Of a stretch of DNA of 64,000 nucleotides, positions 8,088 to 15,549 are shown in pieces; the first letter of the stretch is position 1, and each line of letters opens with the position of its first letter. Below the pieces are notes generated by a model. The model saw only the letters and a list, made by a program, of their open reading frames with translations, was not told the origin of the DNA and did not search any database. Origin of the DNA: Dinoroseobacter sp. (lineage in GTDB: Bacteria > Pseudomonadota > Alphaproteobacteria > Rhodobacterales > Rhodobacteraceae); contig JAEPNN010000002.1 in the NCBI GenBank assembly GCA_017643385.1, positions 62,001-126,000 of the forward strand. Direction: 5' to 3'. A program made the translations under genes and the position numbers.

Positions 8088-8762
8088 ATGGACGACGTTC
8101 TCACAGTGATAGATCAACGCCTGCGTGAGCTAGGCTTGTCAGATGCTGCTGCATCCAAAATGGCTGTAGGAAATGCGTCTCTAATCAAGAACATGCGCCT
8201 AAATCGGGGGAAGAAACGCTACAACTACGACGCCATAAATTCGCTCGCCGAAGTGCTTGGTTTGGAACTTTATTTCGGCCCAGTGCGCGATTCGGCTTGG
8301 GGTGCATTCGAAGTTGCACACGACAATTTTGTCTCAGTACCATTTCACCAGACCGAGGCATCAGCGGGCCCTGGAATTGTGTCTCAAGATGGCGATCCTA
8401 TTGGAGATCTCGCATTTGAAAGAAGGTGGCTAGATCGTCTCGGTCTATTGCCCGGTAAAACGGGCATTGTGCGCGTCCGGGGCGATAGCATGGAACCGAC
8501 TATCCGATGTGGTTCAATCGCCTTAATTGATGAGACAAGCACTGATCCAAATGGCAAACCATATGCGTTTGTTGAAGATGGAGAACTAAGGATCAAGCGG
8601 CTTACAAAAGACAATCAGGTTCTGGCGATATCTAGCGACAACCCAAACTACAGTCCCGAGATACGGCTGGGCTTAGACATGAGTTCTATCCGTATCTTGG
8701 GAGAGGTTGTCTGGACAGCTTATAACTGGCGAGATGACCCAAAGTTGAGGATAACCACATGA
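8088..8762 (+). CDS. Mu-like phage S24-type repressor
   Basis: A 224-residue protein. The N-terminal part (MDDVLTVIDQRLRELGLSDA) is a helix-turn-helix, and the C-terminal part is a LexA/S24 peptidase domain with the Ser motif RVRGDSMEPT and a downstream KRL lysine segment. S24 repressors keep lysogeny and often self-cleave on RecA activation. The ATG at 8088 is chosen because the upstream GTG at 8070 lies within the third operator copy and the shorter N-terminus matches the family. It diverges from the early genes and is cotranscribed with the membrane protein downstream. Confidence 0.85.
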   Translation: MDDVLTVIDQRLRELGLSDAAASKMAVGNASLIKNMRLNRGKKRYNYDAINSLAEVLGLELYFGPVRDSAWGAFEVAHDNFVSVPFHQTEASAGPGIVSQDGDPIGDLAFERRWLDRLGLLPGKTGIVRVRGDSMEPTIRCGSIALIDETSTDPNGKPYAFVEDGELRIKRLTKDNQVLAISSDNPNYSPEIRLGLDMSSIRILGEVVWTAYNWRDDPKLRITT

Positions 8763-9016
8763 ATTCTGTTGATCACAAATCAAATGCGCGCTCGGTTCTC
8801 TTCTGGACCACCGCAGGAATTCTGCTGCTCTTGGCGGGTTACCTCTACATTACTGACGGTCCCAACAGAATTGCATCTAAGTTCGAACCTGCGCTCGAAA
8901 AATGCCAACAAAGTGCAGCTTTGGCGCGAGCCCAGCTAAGAACTTTGCTCGAGACTTACGAGATCAACGAGATCCCGCAACCAACCAAGCAAGAAATCCA
9001 AGACTGTTTGGGCTGA
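8759..9016 (+). CDS. small membrane protein cotranscribed with the repressor
   Basis: An 85-residue protein with one membrane segment (about residues 13-31, VLFWTTAGILLLLAGYLYI) and a helical C-terminal part. It overlaps the repressor stop in an ATGA coupling, so it should be expressed in the lysogen. Proteins in this position sometimes exclude related phages or alter the host. I do not recognise the family, so that role is inference. Confidence 0.65.
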   Translation: MNSVDHKSNARSVLFWTTAGILLLLAGYLYITDGPNRIASKFEPALEKCQQSAALARAQLRTLLETYEINEIPQPTKQEIQDCLG

Positions 9017-9024
9017 GTTCAAGG

Positions 9025-9046
9025 TGGCGTTAAGCTGGCTTTAAGC
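9025..9046 (+). repeat. tandem 11-bp repeat near presumed prophage left end
   Basis: Two adjacent copies, TGGCGTTAAGC and TGGCTTTAAGC, differ at one base. They start 9 bases after the last prophage gene. Mu-like phage ends carry repeated transposase sites, so this may be part of the left end. The repeat is short and may be chance. Confidence 0.35.
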
Positions 9047-9330
9047 CTAGGGTCAGCACTCATAACCAGAAGATGATTGCTGCTGCGAGATATATTGCGG
9101 ATTGGAATGTATGGGCGCATCGGTCCTGGCGCGTAGCAAGGCGAGAGGAAACCTCTTTATCGAATGTCGGAGAGGCGGACTTTGCTGCCGTTCGCCAAAC
9201 CTAAGCCTACCGCAGCACCCAGCCCAAAGCGGACAGTAATATCTGGCGCAGCATGCGCTGGACCATCGACAGGGTCGGCGGAAAACGGAAGTTCGCTGTG
9301 AGTGCATCACTGAAAAACCAGGCATACTGA
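9047..9330. other. non-coding stretch between prophage and repeats
   Basis: I see no credible gene in this interval. Codon-like structure is lacking and the only long open frame, on the minus strand, has a low-complexity, arginine/cysteine-rich product. Part of it may be a remnant of host intergenic DNA. It probably contains or flanks the prophage boundary. Confidence 0.4.
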
Positions 9331-9409
9331 AGCGGACCTACATATTTCTATTAAAGCGGACCTACATATTTCTATTAAAGCGGACCTACATATTTCTATT
9401 GAAGTGACA
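9331..9409 (-). repeat. three tandem 24-bp repeats plus partial fourth, IS21-like end
   Basis: Copies lie at 9331-9354, 9355-9378 and 9379-9402. The first two are identical, and the third differs only near its end. On the minus strand each unit starts TGTAGGTCCGC and ends AATAGAAATA. The outermost partial unit starts TGTCACTTCAATAGAAATA at 9409. Repeated units of this kind at a TG-starting end are typical of IS21-family elements. No istA/istB genes are nearby, so it would be a solitary end. Transposase sites of the Mu-like phage are an alternative. Confidence 0.6.
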
Positions 9410-9517
9410 CTGAATGACCCATTAATGTCTGATCCCGCAAAAGCTGTTGCGAGGGCTTCATTTTCAACCAGAGCTCTGATGTAAGTTTCTTATGATAAAG
9501 TAAGAGTATAGGGCGGC

Positions 9518-10561
9518 ATGGAAATCCTTGAACTAGACGATTCTCGGAAAGTAGCACGACTTCTAGAGCGCTACATTCAGTCCGCTCACCTCAATTTCCT
9601 ATTCGGCTCTGGTGCATCGATGCCAGCGATTCAACTTGCTGGCAATGTAGAACAGGAAATCGATCAGCACTTAGCGGCTTCCGAAGATGACGAGGCAAAC
9701 AAAAAAGCTCTGACGTTCATTGAAGAACTTGAGTACCAGCATGGCTTTCTGCCCGCTGGGTACACGGAGGGCGACGATACTTATGTTACGCTCCAGAATT
9801 ACCTTCATTTTTTGGGTTCTATCGACCGTATTCTCTTTGAGCGTAAAAACATCCTTTTGCCTCGCCAAGCCAACGTCTTCACGACGAATTACGACGAGTT
9901 TTTCGAAGTTGCGGCATCTCTCCTTCCTTCATTGGTTCTAAACGACGGCTTTAATCGACGCATAGGTCACTCAGGCTTTGAGTATGCACCGGAATTGTTT
10001 TTCGACCGTGTTTACAGGTCGGGTACGGTATACCAGCATCAATCGGAAATACCGTCAGTGAACCTAGTCAAAGTTCATGGATCGATCTCATGGAAGCGTA
10101 AGGCTGACGAGAAAATCATGCTTGGAGAGCCAGAAAAAGTTCAATTGACAACGATCCAGAAAGACAACCCAAATGAAGTTAGGGATGCGCTCGAAAAGCG
10201 AGCTGTGATCTTACCCAACATGCGGAAATTCGAGTCTACACTATTGGATCGAGTGTATTTTGACCTTTTGCGTTTATACACAAACGTAATGGAAATGGAG
10301 AATGCCTTGCTCTTCGTTTTTGGTTTCTCGTTTGCTGATGAGCATATCTTGGACATCACTCGGCGAGCACTGCGCAACCCCACCGCAAAGGTTGTAGTAT
10401 TCGCCTTTAGTCAAAATGGTGCCGTCGACCTTGAAACAAAATTCTCAGCCTACCGTAATGTTCTAATTATAAAACCTACGGATGATCAAAAGATTGACTT
10501 TCCGGTGCTAAACTCTCTGTTCGATTTGATTGGTGCTATCCCCGATGCAATCCATGACTAA
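9518..10561 (+). CDS. SIR2-family NAD-hydrolysing defence protein
   Basis: A 347-residue protein with sirtuin-fold motifs: FGSGAS at 29-34, TTNYDEFFE at 122-130 (N124 and D126) and the catalytic histidine in KVHGSISW (H188). In the SIR2-HerA defence system this subunit cleaves NAD+ after phage sensing and forms a large complex with the HerA hexamer. The gene overlaps the HerA gene by a few bases, confirming the pair. The sequence is visibly AT-richer than the core genes, suggesting horizontal gain. It lies beside a prophage. Confidence 0.85.
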   Translation: MEILELDDSRKVARLLERYIQSAHLNFLFGSGASMPAIQLAGNVEQEIDQHLAASEDDEANKKALTFIEELEYQHGFLPAGYTEGDDTYVTLQNYLHFLGSIDRILFERKNILLPRQANVFTTNYDEFFEVAASLLPSLVLNDGFNRRIGHSGFEYAPELFFDRVYRSGTVYQHQSEIPSVNLVKVHGSISWKRKADEKIMLGEPEKVQLTTIQKDNPNEVRDALEKRAVILPNMRKFESTLLDRVYFDLLRLYTNVMEMENALLFVFGFSFADEHILDITRRALRNPTAKVVVFAFSQNGAVDLETKFSAYRNVLIIKPTDDQKIDFPVLNSLFDLIGAIPDAIHD

Positions 10562-12413
10562 TGCCCGGCTTAAGCAGGAAGCGGTACTCAGGGTTGGCGA
10601 GGTGACAGAGGTCACAGGCCGCAAAATTTCAGTAACTGTAGACAAGGATAAGAACCTATCTGAACTATTCTTTGACGGTGAGTTGATCCGCAACGTAGCG
10701 GTGGGCAGCTACATTGATATTCGAAAAGGCTTCGTTAGCTTAATTGGAAAGGTAGATGGTGAATACGCTCGTCCCGACGCGTCCTTTCTTGCTGAAGCCA
10801 CCAAAGTGCCTAATTCAAAGAGGTCACTGTCAATTACTCTTGTAGGCTATGTGGACCGTTCCGGGACGTTCTTTGGGGGAACCAAAGAGTTACCCTTAGT
10901 AGGCAACGAAGCCTACTTGCTTACTAGCGAGAAAGTTCATCAAATACACAATCTCGTCGCGAAAGACGCAATACCTTTGAATGTCGCGGTTTCGGACTAT
11001 GAGGGGTATAAGATCAGCCTTCCAGTCGACGGATTGATGAATAGTCACATCGCGATTTTCGGCAATACAGGCAGCGGTAAATCGAACACGGTTGCTTTGT
11101 TGTATCAGAGCTATATCGAATCTATGCGAAAGAGAAATCAAGCCTTGTTTGATCAGCGGGTGCGAATTTTGTTCTTCGACTTCAACGGGGAGTATTCTCG
11201 GGAGAATTGCCTAACCCCAGATAAGACCGTTTATAATCTATCCACCAGACATGATCAGGGTGATAAGGTTCCGCTGTCCAAAGCTGGGTTTCTAGATTTT
11301 GAAACTTTGGCCATACTTTCGGATGCGACCGAGAAAACTCAACGTCCCTTTATACGAAGAGCCCTAGGTCTTACTAATCGTATAGGACAGGGCGATGATG
11401 GCAGGAACCATCTGCGAAAAATGCTGCGTATGCAGATCTCTCAGGTTTTACAGATGGCGGACAAGGAGCGCGCATTTCTCCTGATCGACTACATGCGTCA
11501 GATATTGCCTGAGCGCGAGGTAGAAGGGGTCGATGTGCCTCTCGAAAGCGATCTAGAGTGGCATAACACGACGGCTCAGTTTAAGGTTGCTGGCGAATAT
11601 TTGACGAGTAATCCGGACGCGATATCAAATACAGAGATCTATCAACGCGTTGAAGCCTATGAGTTTGCGAACGATATTATTCTCGACTTTATAACAATTT
11701 GTTACGTGCAGCTAGTTTGGGATGTTCTCAACAATCGTGCTCAAAACGAGCATATTGCTCCAGCAATAAACAAACTGAAGAGCAAGCAGGCAGACATAAG
11801 AAAAGTCTTTGATCCTCGGAACACAGGTGATGTCTTCGGTAGCAATGTGGTTGTCATGAACCTACACGACGTAAATATAGAAATGAAGAAAACCCTTCCT
11901 TTATTGATTTCTAAACGCGTCTATCAGGAGCAGAAAGACCGCGCTGACACGGACACTGCGTTGAGCATCGTTATTGATGAAGCTCACAACATTCTGTCTT
12001 ATGAGTCATCTCGAGAAGCGGAGAGCTGGAAAGACTACAGGCTGGAAACCTTCGAAGAAATCATCAAAGAAGGTAGAAAGTTTGGGGTCTTCATAACCGT
12101 CTCGAGCCAACGCCCGAGTGACATATCCCAAACGATCACATCCCAAGCCCATAACTATTTTATTCACCGGCTGATCAATAACCGTGATTTACAATCCATT
12201 GCTACGGCCGTGTCTTACATAGACAAAGTCACCGAGGAGTCGGTCCCGACGCTGCCAACTGGAACTTGCATATTCAGCGGGATGGCAGGCCAGATGCCAA
12301 TGAAGCTAGCTATGCGGCCTCTACCCGATATGCAGCAGCCAAAGAGCACGACGCGAAAGTTGTCTCACATCGTACCCTCGGCACAAGCTGATGTGATCGA
12401 TCCAGACACTTAG
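10554..12413 (+). CDS. HerA-family DNA translocase of SIR2-HerA system
   Basis: A 619-residue HerA/FtsK-type ATPase. An N-terminal beta-barrel-like HAS region (to about residue 90) precedes Walker A GNTGSGKSNT (about 170-179), Walker B IVIDEAHN (about 472-479) and SSQRPSDIS (about 517-525), a HerA signature. In SIR2-HerA systems the hexamer binds SIR2 and controls NAD+ cleavage and DNA processing. The ATG at 10554 overlaps the SIR2 stop; ATG 10545 is also possible. Translation is coupled, so both proteins should be made in a set ratio. Confidence 0.85.
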   Translation: MTNARLKQEAVLRVGEVTEVTGRKISVTVDKDKNLSELFFDGELIRNVAVGSYIDIRKGFVSLIGKVDGEYARPDASFLAEATKVPNSKRSLSITLVGYVDRSGTFFGGTKELPLVGNEAYLLTSEKVHQIHNLVAKDAIPLNVAVSDYEGYKISLPVDGLMNSHIAIFGNTGSGKSNTVALLYQSYIESMRKRNQALFDQRVRILFFDFNGEYSRENCLTPDKTVYNLSTRHDQGDKVPLSKAGFLDFETLAILSDATEKTQRPFIRRALGLTNRIGQGDDGRNHLRKMLRMQISQVLQMADKERAFLLIDYMRQILPEREVEGVDVPLESDLEWHNTTAQFKVAGEYLTSNPDAISNTEIYQRVEAYEFANDIILDFITICYVQLVWDVLNNRAQNEHIAPAINKLKSKQADIRKVFDPRNTGDVFGSNVVVMNLHDVNIEMKKTLPLLISKRVYQEQKDRADTDTALSIVIDEAHNILSYESSREAESWKDYRLETFEEIIKEGRKFGVFITVSSQRPSDISQTITSQAHNYFIHRLINNRDLQSIATAVSYIDKVTEESVPTLPTGTCIFSGMAGQMPMKLAMRPLPDMQQPKSTTRKLSHIVPSAQADVIDPDT

Positions 12414-12758
12414 GCTATGCCCACTCTTGGCAGTTCGGCGGTGGCAGCTATGGTTTTGTAGCTATGCTTTTGGGAAACTCACCCTGCGGCATTCGCTCAC
12501 GCTTGAATGGCCGGAATGATCTCATTCTCTGACAAAGGCCCTCAGCGTATTATGCCTTATCGTCGCAGCCCAATTCTGTGACGTCACTCGAAACACTAAA
12601 TCTGGATTGGTGTATCTCAAAACCCGACGTTGACACAAGGCGCATAGCCAACTGTCTTTCGAGGCCGCTCTATTGACCTATTTTAGCCGAAAGCAAGTAT
12701 CCGCTTAATTTCTATCTATGCGGAGACTTCGCTAACAAGGTTAGTCTGCGATATCACT
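12414..12758. other. non-coding stretch after HerA
   Basis: I see no gene in these 345 bases: stops are frequent in all frames and no tRNA or clear terminator hairpin is apparent. It separates the defence pair from the convergent thermonuclease gene. Confidence 0.4.
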
Positions 12759-13196
12759 TCAGCAGTAGCGCGCCTGGGGCAACCTCGAACGTGCGCCTGC
12801 GGGCTCCAAGGATCGATAGCGACCGCCAGAGTAACGACGGCAATCAAGTGCGTGTCCGTTTGCAATGATTATTGCTCCGATATCGGTGGTTTGACCTTCC
12901 AAATCTATATAGCAGGTGCCAACCCAACGATCATGGGTGCGATCACCATTAAGCCTGCAAACAACAGTCCGCCCACGAAGCAAGCGGTTCATGAAGTTTG
13001 AGGCATCTCTTCCATACTGGTTAGACAGCTCAGGTGCATCAACTCCGTTTAACCGAACCGGTGTACCAGCCACGACTATTGTGTCCGCATCGCGGACAGA
13101 TGCGGTGCCTCTGATGTCTCGCGCGCCGGCTGGCGCGGAGAGCACTAGGATGGCTATGCAGAGCGCCAAAGTTTTCTTCATAAACGCAAATCTCAT
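12759..13196 (-). CDS. secreted thermonuclease (SNase-like) family protein
   Basis: A 145-residue protein with a signal peptide (MKKTLALCIAILVLSAPAGA after a short leader) and an SNase-type barrel: RGTASVRDADTIVVAGTPVR, then LNGVDAPE and a CYIDLEG strand. These hold the usual Asp, Arg and Glu of the nuclease site. The C-terminal part is short. The start may be 13181 (MKK) rather than 13196. It points toward the defence genes but is on the opposite strand, so there is no sign of an operon. Exported nuclease activity is inferred. Confidence 0.75.
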   Translation of the reverse strand: MRFAFMKKTLALCIAILVLSAPAGARDIRGTASVRDADTIVVAGTPVRLNGVDAPELSNQYGRDASNFMNRLLRGRTVVCRLNGDRTHDRWVGTCYIDLEGQTTDIGAIIIANGHALDCRRYSGGRYRSLEPAGARSRLPQARYC

Positions 13197-13959
13197 TTAG
13201 AACACATCGTAGGTCCAATAATTGATCTTAGGTTATGACTGTGCATCAAGTCTATGCGACCCAATTCACATCAGGAGATAGCTGACGAGTAGGCTAGTCT
13301 GTTCTAATAATCTGATCCCATAGCCGACTTTTGGAAGATCAAATGCTGCGTGTCGGTTCTTTGTCCCCTTTGCGCAAGCGGCACTGCGGCTGCTCTGCTT
13401 AAAACGAAAGCAGCTCAGGGCCGGGCACGTTTCCCATGTTTCCGTTCGGCGGAGACTTTGCAAAGTTCATTAACTGCGCAAAGCTGCCGTAGCGGCCACG
13501 CGCAGCATACAGAACTCTGGGCTCAAAGCCGACCTTCGAAATTCGTGAATTTATAGGTCCTGACCCTAGTTAAACAGCTCGTCGGAGTTGCATGTTAAGG
13601 TGCGTATTAATCGGGTGCGCTTGTCGTAAAAATCTCTATTAACCAGTACGTTAGCGCGAACCTGCAACTGCCTTACCAAACATGCAACTGAAGTTGCATG
13701 TTCTGGCACCCTCGCGTTAGAGCCGAATTTGCACAATCGCCCTTATTCTTAAGGCTTTCGCTGCTCTCAACCAGCAATGCAGTCAGCGCTCATGGGCAGC
13801 ACAAACTGGCCATTTTGGGTTTCACTGCAAAAACGTCACTTGCACCACCACCATCACCAAAAGCCCTTATTTTATTGGGTGATCCGGTTACTTCCGGGTT
13901 CTACCGAGCTCTTCCGGTTACTGCAAATATCTATGGTGCATTACACACGTCAAAGAGGG
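13197..13959. other. long non-coding accessory stretch upstream of tRNA-His
   Basis: About 760 bases with no convincing gene. It holds a 20-bp near-palindrome (13681-13700) and an isolated copy of half of it at 13586-13594. Base composition resembles degraded accessory DNA. A run coding for histidines near 13846 is part of no supported gene. Confidence 0.4.
13681..13700. promoter_or_regulatory. 20-bp inverted repeat, possible MarR-type operator
   Basis: The sequence has 9-base arms, CATGCAACT and AGTTGCATG, around a two-base centre. AGTTGCATGTT also appears at 13586-13596. Operators of this type (GTTGCATG core) are known for several MarR-family regulators. No intact gene that it could control starts nearby, and the nearest MarR gene is broken. 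Confidence 0.4.
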
Positions 13960-14036
13960 TGGTACCACCTCCCCGGCTCGAACGGGGGACCTCCTGATCC
14001 ACAATCAGGCGCTCTAACCAACTGAGCTAAGGCGGC
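13960..14036 (-). tRNA. tRNA-His (GTG), CCA encoded
   Basis: The minus strand folds as a 77-base tRNA. The acceptor stem GCCGCCT pairs with AGGTGGT, the anticodon arm is CCTGA-TTGTGGA-TCAGG with anticodon GTG, and the T arm contains GTTCGAG. The 3' end is A73 followed by an encoded CCA (13960-13962). There is no templated G-1; the first pair is G1-U72. This end is the known alphaproteobacterial form of tRNA-His, which departs from the usual G-1:C73. Confidence 0.95.
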
Positions 14037-14086
14037 ACTGGGGCGGAATTAACGCGGGTTTTCCAGCATTGCAAGGGGCGCGATCA

Positions 14087-14940
14087 CTACAAAACCAATT
14101 CCCAGGTTTGGTTTTCGACGGTTTGACCAAAGTTGGTTTCAACCTTCTTGGCAACGCAGACAAACCCGGCGCGTTCGTAAAGTTTGATCGCCGGCAGCAG
14201 CAGGGACATCGTCCACAGGGTCATCTTCTTGGACCCGGCATCGCGCGCAAACTGGATGCATCTGTCAATAAGCTCAGCGCCGACACCTTGGCCCCGGGGC
14301 AGAGGATCAACAAAAAACAACCGTAAATGCGCAACTTCTGGATCGTCGCCGTAAGCGCACATAATGGTGCCAAGCTTCAATCCTTCCCGATAGGTAATCT
14401 ACCATAATTCGCCCCACCAAGGCCTCGAGGCTTTGGTCCATGTCGTAGGTCAGGCGCGCAAACTCGGCAAACCGGTTGGTGATCCATCCCGTTTCACCCG
14501 ACGCAAGGTCACGAGAAATCACGGGGGCCTTGGCAACCTCTTCCGGCGCCAAATGAAGGGGCAAGCGCCCGATAGCCTCGTCGGTGTGGCGCGCATTTAT
14601 ATCTGGACCATCGCCCAAAACGTCATGGGCCCGCGCCCGTATCAACCCAACCATCTCGGGAAGCTTTGCCTTCCCTTCATCAGTAGGGATCAATTCGCGG
14701 CGGCGTCGGTCTGTCTTTGATACCGCACGCATCACCCATCGGTTTTGCTCAAGCCGGGATACGATGCGGCTGACATAGCCTTAATCGAGGCCCAGGCATT
14801 CCGCCAAAGCGCGTCCTGTCCAGGGTTTCCGATTGATCTCAAAGAAGACACGCGCGTCCGCTAGAGGAAGATTGCGGTTGGTAAACCCCGAGCCCAAAAG
14901 CCCCACGACCCGGGTCAAATCGCGTGTCAGGCCCTGAAAT
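14087..14940 (-). pseudogene. broken MarR-type regulator fused to GNAT acetyltransferase
   Basis: The upstream part encodes a MarR winged helix (LPLADARVFFEI, then RAVSKTDRRRRELIPTDEG), and the downstream part a GNAT domain (LRLFFVDPLPRGQGVGAELI). Such fusions are common bifunctional proteins. An in-frame TAA interrupts the recognition helix near 14784, in LGLD-stop-GYVSRI. A frameshift near 14310-14400 separates the two domains, and no proper start codon remains upstream. It is a decayed copy. Confidence 0.8.
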
Positions 14941-15052
14941 TATCAATTCGGTCCATATCACCCCCAACAATGCTTGCGAATATCAAGCTTTGTGGGCTTG
15001 TCGTGCTTCGAGCCACGCAATAGGTCTATCCCGACGTGAAAGGATCATCGGC

Positions 15053-15247
15053 ATGGGTATCAACAGCGAAAGCACCGTCGAAGCGAATCTACAGATCGGC
15101 CCGACCGACCAGGGCATGGTCAGGCTTTACGTTGAAGGGAATGGTGTTGAATTGCCTATGGATTTCGATCCTGACGAAGCGCTTGAGATCGCCGAGGAAC
15201 TCACAGCCGCAGCCGAGCGCGCCCGAGCGGTTGCAAAGAAGCGCTAA
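15053..15247 (+). CDS. small conserved protein, DUF6324-like
   Basis: A 64-residue acidic protein, MGINSESTVEANLQIGPTDQ at the start and a helical C-terminus (DEALEIAEELTAAAE). I recall such proteins as a small family limited to roseobacters. The ATG at 15053 follows a GAAAGGA ribosome site; upstream in-frame starts lack one. It lies between the MarR-GNAT remnant and thrS. No function is known. Confidence 0.75.
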   Translation: MGINSESTVEANLQIGPTDQGMVRLYVEGNGVELPMDFDPDEALEIAEELTAAAERARAVAKKR

Positions 15248-15457
15248 TTTTCCAGATTAAGATCCCGATAGCCCAACTGGCCAAGTGTCGCCGCATAGGC
15301 GGGTGACCATTCCGACGCCTTTCAACGCGTCAGGAAACCCAGCTCATACCCCCAAGCGAACTAACAGGTTTCCGCTCGGGCCGATTTTTGATGATTTAAA
15401 ACGCGGTCCTAACGGTCGCGCTTAGCGGGAAAAATTTAACCGAATTGCGAGGCGCCG

Positions 15458-15486
15458 TTGACAAGCATGGCCGCGTGACTCATGTG
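15458..15486 (+). promoter_or_regulatory. thrS: candidate thrS promoter
   Basis: A perfect -35 hexamer TTGACA (15458-15463) is followed after 17 bases by CATGTG (15481-15486), a weak -10. It lies 64 bases before the thrS start. Weak -10 boxes are common in this group. The intervening 15248-15457 holds no gene that I see. Confidence 0.45.
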
Positions 15487-15549
15487 GTCAGCACACATAC
15501 CCGCAACCGGGCGTTCCGTGGGCGCCAAACTGACGAGGAGAGCCGAATC

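Larger units (their letters stand above)
1..9016. mobile_element. Mu-like transposable prophage, early region (partial)
   Basis: The block contains a MuA-type transposase, a MuB-type ATPase, a DUF3164 protein, an S24 repressor and a chain of short overlapping genes. That is the gene set and order of the left, early end of Mu-like phages. The early genes read leftward from an operator region near 8009-8076 and continue off the window edge. The repressor reads the other way, so the phage left end should lie just right of 9016. Genes seen here are intact and the DDE residues are present. The exact end is not certain: candidates are 9017-9060 and the repeats at 9331-9409. Structural genes are not in the window. 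Confidence 0.85.

Noticed and set aside
9053-9325. A minus-strand frame in the prophage-border region
   Set aside because: Its product is low complexity, it has no ribosome site, and it spans the non-coding border.
12759-13196. The thermonuclease as a third gene of the SIR2-HerA system
   Set aside because: It is on the opposite strand, 345 bases away, and has a signal peptide, so it acts outside the cytoplasm.
13846-13860. A run of histidine codons
   Set aside because: It could suggest a tag or vector sequence, but it lies in non-coding DNA with no vector context.
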